A stretch of DNA of 64,000 nucleotides from Oceanidesulfovibrio indonesiensis (lineage in GTDB: Bacteria > Desulfobacterota > Desulfovibrionia > Desulfovibrionales > Desulfovibrionaceae). Positions 57,236-64,000 of this stretch are shown piece by piece (position 1 is the stretch's first letter; each line of letters starts with the position of its first letter). The notes beneath the pieces are model-generated. The model searched no databases, was not told where the DNA came from, and saw only the letters and a program-made list of their open reading frames with translations. Position numbers and translations under genes: made by a program. The stretch spans positions 310,001 to 374,000 of the forward strand of contig NZ_QMIE01000001.1 in NCBI RefSeq assembly GCF_007625075.1, in the 5' to 3' direction.

Positions 57236-57640
57236 ATGCAGATTGTTATCAGCAACGGTAATGTTGCCGCACTCCATGAAGACGGACAGCAGGTTCAGAA
57301 ACTGTACCCCGGCGCGGAAATCATAACGGCGCCTCAACATCTCGTGGCCTTGTTCGAAGTGGACAAGCCCGACCCAAGGCCGGCGCTGCCGCAGGATGTG
57401 CAGGGCCAGATCACCGGTCGACTATTGAGCGTCGCGGCGTTCGTGGGGCGATTCACCGACGTGGAGAAATCCACCATCATGACGTCGCCGGAGCTGGCGC
57501 CGCTTGCCCTGCACGTGCTCGCCGCGCCCTCGCGCATGGTGGACGTGACTGATGTAACTGCGCAGCTGGCCCGGGCGGCGCTGGAGCAGGCGGGTTGGCC
57601 GCAGGAGCGGCTCGACGCGATTTTTGCTGTGGAGGTATAA
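57236..57640 (+). CDS. phage tail-fibre-associated protein
   Basis: 134 residues, two bases after the fibre gene stop. N-terminal beta part (MQIVISNGNVAALHEDGQQVQKLYPGAEIITAPQHLVALFEVDKPDPRP) and a helical C-terminal half (SPELAPLALHVLAAPSRMVDVTDVTAQLARAALEQAGWPQERLDAIF). Its location after the fibre suits a fibre-assembly chaperone or a small virion protein, but no family is recognised. It is the last phage gene. Confidence 0.5.
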   Translation: MQIVISNGNVAALHEDGQQVQKLYPGAEIITAPQHLVALFEVDKPDPRPALPQDVQGQITGRLLSVAAFVGRFTDVEKSTIMTSPELAPLALHVLAAPSRMVDVTDVTAQLARAALEQAGWPQERLDAIFAVEV

Positions 57641-57656
57641 ATCATCGCCTCCTGCG

Positions 57657-57723
57657 TCTGGGGAACATTGCCCCGCAGACCTCCACAAAAAGAGTCCGCG
57701 ATTTTCCAGGACTGGAAAATCGA
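57657..57723. repeat. hairpin pair after the phage block
   Basis: Two inverted repeats: TCTGGGGAA/TGCCCCGCAGA and CGATTTTCCA/CTGGAAAATCG. They lie just after the last phage gene and before the lipoprotein gene. The second is a perfect 11-bp stem. Possible terminator for the right phage block and related to the hairpin elements at 22711 and 40052. Confidence 0.45.
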
Positions 57724-57827
57724 GTCGACGTGCAAAGCGCAACGGCCGCGGGGGTGAGGCCCAGAACGGGGGCGAATCAGGGAGTGCAGACCCCCGGCTG
57801 GCATGGGGCGTCCCGTGCAGGCAGAAC

Positions 57828-58331
57828 TTACCCGCCTACGCCGAAGACCGCGCTGTGGATTCTCCAGCGGCCATCGGCCTTGCGCACGTCCACGAGGTTG
57901 TCGAGTTCCACGATGCGTGTCGGATCAAAGCGATAAATATACTCGATGCGTCCGCCCAGGTGCACCACGGCGCTGTTCTCGCCCTTCGAGACGAGCCGTG
58001 TCCGCATGTGTGCCGTGTTCACGCGCATGAGGCCGGCTCCTTCCTCGCGGATCCGCTCACGGAAGATTCCCATGAGCATGGGCCGGGCGCGGAATGAGCG
58101 TTCTTCCGGCGTCAGGCGCTCCACGCCATCGGGGCGCAGGTCGAAGTACTCCAGAGCCATGGCCCGGTTGTTCACGTAATGGTGAACGAAGAGGTGCACG
58201 GTATCTTCGGGGCCTGGGGCCGCGCATCCGGGAATGAACAACGACAGCGAGAGAACAAGGGAGGCGCAGGCAGCAAGGCGGATGCCTCTGACATGGCGTT
58301 GCGACTCGCGCGGGCAAGAACGGAAGATCAT
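57828..58331 (-). CDS. lipoprotein, DUF4878-like fold
   Basis: 167 residues from ATG 58331, preceded by GAGGGTGC. The N-terminal lipobox LSLSLFIPGCAAPG makes it a lipoprotein with C about residue 36. The mature domain of about 125 residues reads DTVHLFVHHYVNNRAMALEYFDLRPDGVERLTPEERSF ... GGRIEYIYRFDPTRIVELDNLVDVRKADGRWRIHSAVF. An NTF2-like cone (DUF4878-type) is likely because of the final DGRWRI strand. Unknown function. Single gene; its upstream region has a MITE copy. Confidence 0.7.
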   Translation of the reverse strand: MIFRSCPRESQRHVRGIRLAACASLVLSLSLFIPGCAAPGPEDTVHLFVHHYVNNRAMALEYFDLRPDGVERLTPEERSFRARPMLMGIFRERIREEGAGLMRVNTAHMRTRLVSKGENSAVVHLGGRIEYIYRFDPTRIVELDNLVDVRKADGRWRIHSAVFGVGG

Positions 58332-58648
58332 GGCTGCACCCTCGGCTGCGGAATAATGAAAAGGCGGCATGAGCCCTGGCATGGCGCGTGGCTCGTACCG
58401 GTCCAGACCAGTATACCGCGGCCGCAGCTTTGCGAAAAGCAGGAATCCCGGAACGAGGCGCGCATATTACCGGGAGCAAGAAATTATAAACTTCTTGCTC
58501 CCGCGGCGTTCGCTGCGTGGCCCCGCCTGGAGCGTAGCCGTCCTTATAACTGGGGCGCGAAAATGTAAGAATTTTCTGCTCCCCAGTTATATGCGTGTGC
58601 TTCGTCCCGGGATTCGTCGCGTAGTCAGGTCTGGGCAAGGACAGCCGG
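58332..58648. other. intergenic region with MITE copy 2
   Basis: 317 bases between the lipoprotein start and the opgH stop. It holds the second 126-bp repeat and presumably the opgH transcript end and the lipoprotein promoter. Confidence 0.55.
58467..58592 (-). mobile_element. 126-bp MITE-like element, copy 2 (inverted)
   Basis: Nearly identical to 44678-44803 on the opposite strand, including the GGGAGCAAGAA/TTCTTGCTCCC hairpin (58471-58501). Ends are TTACCGGGAGCA and TGCTCCCCAGTTA, with TA on both outer sides. The surrounding bases CGCATA/TATGCG are also inverted repeats, so it sits at a palindromic target. Confidence 0.7.
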
Positions 58649-61036
58649 TCATTCTATGGCGTCGCTCCAGTGGGCCGCAAGCCGATCGTGCGGCAGCGTC
58701 CACACCTTGCGGTGCAGGTCGCGCAGGGCCTGGGCGTCGTAGAGCAGAGCTCTCTTCTGGAACGGTGTCAGGGATTCAGGCCCCTGTTCGACAGCTTTGT
58801 CGATGAACTCTTCGCGTTCGGCGCGTACGGATGGAGCCACGGAGCGCCGGTTGTTGAGCTGGCGCAGGTGGAGCGCGCATGTGTCCGGGTCCAGCACGGC
58901 GAGGGTGAAGCCATTGCCCTTGGGGGTGGAGAGCGGGCGTTTTGCCGCCCTGTTGCGCTTGTAGGCGGCTTCGGTCTCGGCCAGTTCGCGGGGCTGGTTC
59001 ATTTCTTCCGGCGTCTTCAGCAGTCCGAGCCGGTACATGGCTCGTCCCAGGCCCGGTTTGCTGGTCCACACGGAAATGGGGATGGAGAGTACGACGGGTA
59101 TGAAGATGGGCGAGATCCACCAGAAAAAATCACGGTTCAGCAGAAACAGCGCCCCGCCCCAGAGCAGAGCCAGAAACGTACCGCCGATGTGTGAGCGGAA
59201 CGCCTCCCGCCAGGTGGTGGGCTCGTCCTCGCGCTGCTGCGTGTGCCAGTGGGTTTCGCGTCCCAGCAGGGTGAGGAACACGAATTTGCTGTGAAAGAGC
59301 ATGCGCGTGGGCGCGAGCAGGGTGGAGGTGATAATCTCGATGAAAATGCTGACGGGCAGACGGAAGAATCCGCCGTATGAACGGGTCCTTCCTTTGATGA
59401 CCACGAGCAGGAACACGAGCAGTTTGGGGAGGAACAGCAGCACGCCTGTGGTGGCCAGCAGGCTGAGCGCCCACCACGGCTCCCAGTTCGGCCAATGGGG
59501 GAAGAGGCTCTTGGTGTCCGGGAAGTATGTGGGTGGTGTGAACGCCTCTACGATGGCCTCGGCCGATGAGACGGCCAGGAACAGGAACCAGAGCAGCGCG
59601 GAGCCGTAGGCCATGATGCCGTTGAGGAACAAGGCGCGGTGGGCGGAGAAGATGCCCCGGGTGAAGATCAGCCGCAGGTGCTGGAGGTTGCCTTTGCACC
59701 AGCGGCGGTCGCGGATCATCTCGGACAAAAGGTTGGGCGGCCCCTTCTCGTAGCTGCCTTCGAGGTCGTACGCCAGCCAGACCTCGAAACCGGCCCGGCG
59801 CATGAGCGCGGATTCCACGAAGTCGTGGCTCATGATCTCCCCGCCCATGGGCGGCTTGCCGGGCAGGCGGCCGAGAGCGCAGTGGCGAATGAACGGTCGC
59901 ATGCGGATGAGCGCATTGTGTCCCCAGTAAGGCGCGTCGCCCAGGAGCCAGTAATGCAGGCCGGCGGTGAACACCGGGCCGTAGAGCCTGGCGGCGAACT
60001 GTTGCACTCGGCCGATGAATGTGCGCTGGCCCGTGCCGGCTGGGAGACTCTGGAGGATGCCCACGGTGCGTTTGCGCTCCATGAGGTCCACCATGCGGTT
60101 CAGGGTCTCGCCGCTCATCACGCTGTCCGCGTCAAGCACGGCCATGTACTCGTAATTTTTGCCCCAACGCCGGCAGAAGTCGGCCACGTTGCCGCTTTTT
60201 TTCTTGATATTGCTTCGACGGCGGCGGTAGAAGACGCGCCATTCGGCATCCAGCCGGCGCACCAGCCGCGCCCATGCCGCCTCTTCTTCGATCCAGGCGT
60301 CCGGGTTCTGCGTGTCGCTCAGTATGTACACGTCGTACTCGGCCAGCCGCCCCGTGCGCTCTATGGATCGGTAAACCGCCTCGATGCCGGCGCAGACCAT
60401 GTACATGTCCTCGTTGTACACCGGAAAGACGATTGCCGTGCGCACGTTCTTCCGTGGTTCCTTGTCCGCTTGGCCGGGCTTGGTGATCGTAAAACGGTCC
60501 GTGCCGCGGAGCAGCACGCCTATGCCGGCCATGGCGGTCCAGAACCCCAGGGATATCCAGGCGAAGAGGATGGCGAACACGGCCACGAGGACCATCTCCA
60601 GGACCGTACTGCCCTGATGCGGCAGCACCGTGGCCATGCGCCAGGAGGCCACTGCCGTGAGGCAGAATATCACCAGGAGCAGCATCATCCGCCGCCTTCT
60701 GGAAGAGCGGACCCAGGGTTGGTCCAGGCGCTTTCTGGACAGGCGGGCGCGCCAGGAGCGCGAGTCCCAGTGCTCGGGGGCCATGGAAGCACGCTCGATG
60801 TCGGGCATGGCGCAGGGCCAGGAACCGGGATCCGGGCCGATCCCTTCCGCGAATAATCTCTGCATGGCGTCCGCACCGGGCTCCGGTGAATCGGATGGCA
60901 GATCGCGAACGGTCGCCAGCGTGCGCTCCAGGCGTTCCGTTTCCGTCAACGGAAGACGGCGCAGATACGCAAACAGGCGCGAACTGGCGGCTTTGGTTTC
61001 CGGCGGCGTGTTGTCGGCCTGCTGTGTGCTTGTCAT
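58649..61036 (-). CDS. opgH: glucans biosynthesis glucosyltransferase OpgH (MdoH)
   Basis: 795 residues. Inner-membrane processive glucosyltransferase that makes beta-glucan backbones of osmoregulated periplasmic glucans. Start ATG 61036 is 7 bases after the opgG stop and follows AGGAATGA; an earlier ATG would overlap opgG by 29 bases. The cytosolic GT2 domain has VFPVYNEDMYMV, the metal-binding VLDADSVM, HDFVESALMRRAGFEVW and the (Q/R)xxRW-type motif DRRWCKGNLQH. Several membrane helices flank it (from about residue 115 and after 460). It is the second gene of an opgG-opgH operon. Confidence 0.94.
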   Translation of the reverse strand: MTSTQQADNTPPETKAASSRLFAYLRRLPLTETERLERTLATVRDLPSDSPEPGADAMQRLFAEGIGPDPGSWPCAMPDIERASMAPEHWDSRSWRARLSRKRLDQPWVRSSRRRRMMLLLVIFCLTAVASWRMATVLPHQGSTVLEMVLVAVFAILFAWISLGFWTAMAGIGVLLRGTDRFTITKPGQADKEPRKNVRTAIVFPVYNEDMYMVCAGIEAVYRSIERTGRLAEYDVYILSDTQNPDAWIEEEAAWARLVRRLDAEWRVFYRRRRSNIKKKSGNVADFCRRWGKNYEYMAVLDADSVMSGETLNRMVDLMERKRTVGILQSLPAGTGQRTFIGRVQQFAARLYGPVFTAGLHYWLLGDAPYWGHNALIRMRPFIRHCALGRLPGKPPMGGEIMSHDFVESALMRRAGFEVWLAYDLEGSYEKGPPNLLSEMIRDRRWCKGNLQHLRLIFTRGIFSAHRALFLNGIMAYGSALLWFLFLAVSSAEAIVEAFTPPTYFPDTKSLFPHWPNWEPWWALSLLATTGVLLFLPKLLVFLLVVIKGRTRSYGGFFRLPVSIFIEIITSTLLAPTRMLFHSKFVFLTLLGRETHWHTQQREDEPTTWREAFRSHIGGTFLALLWGGALFLLNRDFFWWISPIFIPVVLSIPISVWTSKPGLGRAMYRLGLLKTPEEMNQPRELAETEAAYKRNRAAKRPLSTPKGNGFTLAVLDPDTCALHLRQLNNRRSVAPSVRAEREEFIDKAVEQGPESLTPFQKRALLYDAQALRDLHRKVWTLPHDRLAAHWSDAIE

Positions 61037-61043
61037 GGCCGGG

Positions 61044-62663
61044 TCATTCCTGGAGGTCGGGTTTGAAGACATAGCTCCAGGTCTCGCTCAAGATGTCGTC
61101 CTTCTTGCGCAGAAACGCGCGCAATTCCACCGGGCCCTCCTTGTCCGGCAGCATGCGCTCCAAAGCGGACTTGCCTGCGAAGCGCACCTTGAAGGACAGA
61201 CGCCAGCCCTTGGTGACGGGGTTGTGGTAAACCTGCTGCTCCAGGAGTTCGGCTCCCTGCGCCACATCCACCTGCGCGGACAGCTCGGTGTCGGGGTCGA
61301 GCTTGCTCAAAGATTCGCCCACGAAATCCACCACGAATCTGTAGTCGTCCCCATTGGTTGTCTCGCCGTTCCCGCCGTTCTTTTTGATGCGGCCTACGCG
61401 AGTGTTGCTTACGTAGGCTCCGGGAACGATCTTCTCCGGCTCGCCCGTCCAGCGCATGCGGTACTCGATGGACAGGGGCTCGCCGACAGGGGGCAGGTTG
61501 TCTGGCGACCAGTAGGCAACGATGTTGTCGTGAATCTCCTGCTCCGAGGGGATCTGGACCAGCTCCATGCGGCCCTCGCCCCAGGCGTTCAGCGGTTCGA
61601 TCCACAAACACGGCCGTTTTTCGTACCGGGCTTCCAGGTCTTCGTAGTTGTGGAATTCGCGGTCGCGCTGCATGAGACCGAAACCTTGAACGTCCGAGGC
61701 ATCGAAGGTGGCGAGCTGCAACACGCGAAGGTTCTGCAGAGGACGCCAGAGCCATTCGCCGTCCGCCCGGTGCACGAGCAGTCCGTCGGAATCATGGACC
61801 TCTGGCCGCCAGTCCATGCGGCTGCTGGGCAGGCTGTTCTCGCCGTAGAAAAACATGCTGGTGAGCGGGGCGAGCCCCAGCTTCTTCACCGGGTTGCGCA
61901 GGAAAATCCGCGCCGCCACGTCTATCTGCGTTGTCTCGCCGGGCCATACGCGGAATGCGTACGCGCCGGTCAGACTCTGGCTGTCCAGCAGGGCGTAGAT
62001 GATCAGGTCCTTGTCCCTCGCACCCGGCTTTCGAACCCAGAACTCGCGGAACCAGGGGAACTCTTCGCCCTCGGACAGAGCTGTGTTCACGGCCAGGCCG
62101 CGTGCGGAGAGTCCATACTGGTGATCCTTACCCACGGCGCGGAAGTAGCTCGCGCCGAGAAACACCAGGAACTCATCGTAATACTTGCGCGTCTTGATGG
62201 GGCCGTGAATGCGGAAACCGGCAGCGCCCACCTCGGTCGGCAGGTTCTCGGCCAGGGTGCGGTTGGCGCCATAGGTGAACATCTCCTTGGTCGCGTTGAG
62301 TTCCCGGACCGTGCCGCCTTCGACGAGGTTGATGGTAATTGGTGATTGATAGAGGAATCCGGGATGGAAAAGCTGCATCTCGAATGGCAGTTTATCGGAC
62401 CCCCAGATGGCTTCCTCGGGTTTGAAGCGGATGTCGCGCCATGTGTCGTAGTTCAACGGCGCGAACTGCTCGGGCAGCGGGGGCGGCTCCGTATAAGGGG
62501 CCTGGCTCAGCTCCTTCGCCAGATCGATGACCGTGTTGTAGGAAAAATCCGCTGCAGCCGCATCCGGGGGGAGGATGCAACGAGGCATCATATGGAGCAC
62601 GGCAGTCAGACACACAACTATTCCGACGAGAGCGGGTCCGAAGTTCGGAATTCTCAGCTTCAT
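61044..62663 (-). CDS. opgG: periplasmic glucan biosynthesis protein OpgG (MdoG/D family)
   Basis: 539 residues from ATG 62663 (MKLRIPNFG). The signal peptide is VGIVVCLTAVLHMMPRC..., with cleavage near DAAAA-DFSY. The mature protein starts FSYNTVIDLAKELSQAPYTEP and shows the family blocks YDTWRDIRFKPEEAIW, FLYQSPITINLVEGG, FLGASYFRAVGKDHQYGLSARGLA, FREFWVRKP, FFYGENS and VHDSDGLLVH. It acts on nascent glucan in the periplasm, probably in branching or release. Earlier starts (62690, 62747) are possible but fit less well. Coexpressed with opgH. Confidence 0.94.
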   Translation of the reverse strand: MKLRIPNFGPALVGIVVCLTAVLHMMPRCILPPDAAAADFSYNTVIDLAKELSQAPYTEPPPLPEQFAPLNYDTWRDIRFKPEEAIWGSDKLPFEMQLFHPGFLYQSPITINLVEGGTVRELNATKEMFTYGANRTLAENLPTEVGAAGFRIHGPIKTRKYYDEFLVFLGASYFRAVGKDHQYGLSARGLAVNTALSEGEEFPWFREFWVRKPGARDKDLIIYALLDSQSLTGAYAFRVWPGETTQIDVAARIFLRNPVKKLGLAPLTSMFFYGENSLPSSRMDWRPEVHDSDGLLVHRADGEWLWRPLQNLRVLQLATFDASDVQGFGLMQRDREFHNYEDLEARYEKRPCLWIEPLNAWGEGRMELVQIPSEQEIHDNIVAYWSPDNLPPVGEPLSIEYRMRWTGEPEKIVPGAYVSNTRVGRIKKNGGNGETTNGDDYRFVVDFVGESLSKLDPDTELSAQVDVAQGAELLEQQVYHNPVTKGWRLSFKVRFAGKSALERMLPDKEGPVELRAFLRKKDDILSETWSYVFKPDLQE

Positions 62664-63050
62664 GCTATTTCTCACAAGGTGCTGTGTCATGCATTCGCAC
62701 GCCACAATGCTGAACACTGCGAGTCGGGTGCGGATATCGCGCCGCACGACCGGAATGTTCGCGTGTAGTTGTCAGGAGTGGTTTCAAAACCTTGCAGCCT
62801 TCCGTGTGCCAGCCGTTCCCGTTGCGCCGCCGGCCTGCGAGCACCGGCCGCTGGAGACCTTTCACAGTTCCTGGCCACAGCTCCGAAGTCCGGATTTGGA
62901 TGCCGGAAAAGCCGCTTCGGGCATGCTAATGTACCTCCAGGGGCGAAGCGGTCGGGCCGTCCTCTCGGCAGCACCGCCAGAGGGTTCAATCAAGCATATT
63001 CCAATATGCTTGGGCCATTTTCGTGGGGCAAGCGGTATAATACGGATATT
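62664..63050. other. intergenic region upstream of opgGH
   Basis: 387 bases without a gene. The opgGH promoter should lie here. The only clear structure is a perfect 10-bp inverted repeat (CAAGCATATT-CC-AATATGCTTG, 62991-63012) about 40 bases past the stop of the gene ending at 63051. Because it is AT-rich and lacks a U tract in the expected direction, an operator is as likely as a terminator. Confidence 0.55.
62991..63012. promoter_or_regulatory. perfect inverted repeat, possible operator
   Basis: CAAGCATATT-CC-AATATGCTTG is a 22-base perfect palindrome with a central CC, the form of a dimeric repressor site. No matching regulator gene is in the window. Confidence 0.35.
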
Positions 63051-63428
63051 TTACCCCGTGGGGGTGGGCCTGGATGCGGCGAACCGGACGAGATCGTCGT
63101 AAATGCGCTGGGTTTCATCCACTGTGAGATCTTCCGCCACGAGAAGGAACGGGTAATCCTCCCGAAATTTTGCGGCCCAGGGTTTCTTCGAAAGCTCTTC
63201 CCAGACGCCCCACTCGCCGTAGGTAATCACACCGCCACGCGTCATGAGGCTGACGTGGAAGGTGTCGCAATCGTAGGGATCGCCTTCCACCATGGGGGAG
63301 TCGTCGTAAGGCCGGCGAGCCTGGATGGAAACAGTGAACCAGGGCTCCAGGATAATGTCATCATAACACATCTTCGTTGGGTCTTCCGGGTACAGCACGG
63401 TGAGACGTGAGCGAAAATCGTCAGCCAT
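63051..63428 (-). CDS. small conserved-looking protein of unknown function
   Basis: 125 residues; AAGGAG seven bases before the ATG gives a confident start. No signal or membrane segment. Acidic, with many aromatic residues (ILEPWFTVSIQARRPYDDSPMVEGDPYDCDTFHVSLMTRGGVITYGEWGVWEEL ... KFREDYPFLLVAEDLTVDETQRIYDDLVRFAA). Probably a compact cytoplasmic alpha-beta protein. Family not recognised. It is transcribed alone, downstream of cytochrome c3 but beyond that gene's terminator. Confidence 0.65.
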   Translation of the reverse strand: MADDFRSRLTVLYPEDPTKMCYDDIILEPWFTVSIQARRPYDDSPMVEGDPYDCDTFHVSLMTRGGVITYGEWGVWEELSKKPWAAKFREDYPFLLVAEDLTVDETQRIYDDLVRFAASRPTPTG

Positions 63429-63564
63429 CTGTATCTCCTTGGGGGCTTGATCGGGCGGGTTGAGTAACCGATTTCATGGGGCCTGACAACGAGTTATGTA
63501 AAACCTGTATAAAATGTCAGGACTTGGTAGGTACGTCTGTTTCTAGGCGTGAGCCTCTCCATGT

Positions 63565-63597
63565 AAAAAGCCGGCCTCCAGAAAAGGAGACCGGCTT
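63565..63597 (-). terminator. terminator of cytochrome c3 gene
   Basis: On the minus strand GCCGGTCTCC-TTTTCT-GGAGGCCGGC is followed by TTTTT, about 25 bases after the stop codon. Confidence 0.9.
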
Positions 63598-63620
63598 GGT
63601 GTCGTCGTATTCGGTGCTGC

Positions 63621-64000
63621 TTATTTGGGATGGCAGGCGGAGCCCATGCAGCCGGTGAGCTGCTTCTTGAGCTCGATGTCGTCGCCAGCGGTTTCGAGGT
63701 GGCAGGACACGCAGGTGGGCTTGGAGCCGGCCTTGCGATCGTGAACGACCTTGTACCAGGACATGTCGGCCTGCTTGTCGGCGGCGTCGTGGCAGCCTTC
63801 GGCTACACAGCTGGCATACTGCTGCTCGCCTTCCACATGGTGGCAGGTGGCGCAGTCCACGGAGGTGTGCGTGCTGTGGTTGAAGGTAGTGGTGTAGCCT
63901 TTGGGATCATCAGTATGATCGAGAACGAGGCCATCCGCCGGAGCTTCCTCAGCATAGATGGACGGGAGGGCAAAAGCCAGAACCAGGGCGGCCGCCGTGA
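63621..64000 (-). CDS. tetrahaem cytochrome c3, N-terminus cut by window edge
   Basis: About 126 residues are visible; the start codon is beyond the right edge. The end of a signal peptide is seen ([13 protein letters not shown], cleaved before EEAPAD). The mature part has the four c3 haem sites in order: CATCHH, CVAEGCH, CVSCH and CMGSACH, i.e. two CxxCH and two CxxxxCH. The distal histidines [11 protein letters not shown] precede site 1. Class III cytochromes pass electrons from periplasmic hydrogenases and formate dehydrogenases to membrane complexes in sulfate reducers. The maturation system encoded at 21-26.7 kb would attach its haems. Confidence 0.95.
   Translation of the reverse strand, partial: TAAALVLAFALPSIYAEEAPADGLVLDHTDDPKGYTTTFNHSTHTSVDCATCHHVEGEQQYASCVAEGCHDAADKQADMSWYKVVHDRKAGSKPTCVSCHLETAGDDIELKKQLTGCMGSACHPK

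Noticed and set aside
36404-57827. Attachment-site direct repeats flanking the phage region
   Set aside because: Compared the sequence near 36.4-36.7 kb with that near 57.6-57.8 kb by eye and found no convincing direct repeat; no tRNA target or integrase.
63030-63045. TATAAT sequence suggesting a plus-strand promoter
   Set aside because: No -35 element at proper spacing and no plus-strand gene downstream.

Overview
This is a GC-rich chromosomal segment, most likely from a Desulfovibrio-like sulfate reducer (Desulfovibrionaceae). The strongest markers are a class III tetrahaem cytochrome c3 at the right edge, a cytochrome c maturation (Ccm) locus whose CcmE carries the Cys-x3-Tyr haem site instead of the usual histidine, and no ccmG or ccmH at that locus. 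No tRNA, rRNA or CRISPR array was recognised.

Layout. (1) 1-3.3 kb: a LarA-like isomerase cut by the left edge, a PPC/DUF296 protein, a GlsB-type membrane protein, an outer-membrane beta-barrel and a small unknown. (2) 3.3-11.2 kb: addA-addB DNA repair genes, then a phosphofructokinase. (3) 11.3-20.9 kb: one long minus-strand series, livJ-livH-livM-livG-livF-guaB-guaA-tatB-tatC (amino-acid import, GMP synthesis, Tat export). (4) 21-26.7 kb: ccmE-F-A-B-C-D plus a TPR protein, all for haem delivery and cytochrome c assembly. (5) 26.7-36.4 kb: a CNNM/CBS membrane protein, a cysteine desulfurase, a degenerate class II aldolase followed by a GapB-like GAPDH, PEP carboxykinase, tmk, an OB-HD protein and surE.

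(6) 36.7-41.6 kb and 51.7-57.6 kb: two collinear blocks of phage genes. The first has a Mor-like activator, a peptidase, a holin-like protein, both terminase subunits and the portal. The second has scaffold, P22-type coat, connectors, a glycosyltransferase-like protein and a tail fibre. No integrase, tail tube or tape-measure gene is seen. (7) 41.6-51.5 kb separates these blocks and holds non-phage genes: sdaA, two MucR-like regulators lacking most zinc ligands, several exported proteins, and a very large TerB-FHA-ABCG transporter in an operon with periplasmic partners. This last cluster is the best candidate for an undescribed system.

(8) 57.8-64 kb: a lipoprotein, opgG-opgH for periplasmic glucans, a small unknown and cytochrome c3. 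Non-coding DNA carries several repeat families: a 126-bp MITE-like element in two inverted copies with TA flanks, a palindromic CTGTTGAAAAA-type repeat, and tandem-hairpin elements. Several good intrinsic terminators mark transcript ends on the minus strand.
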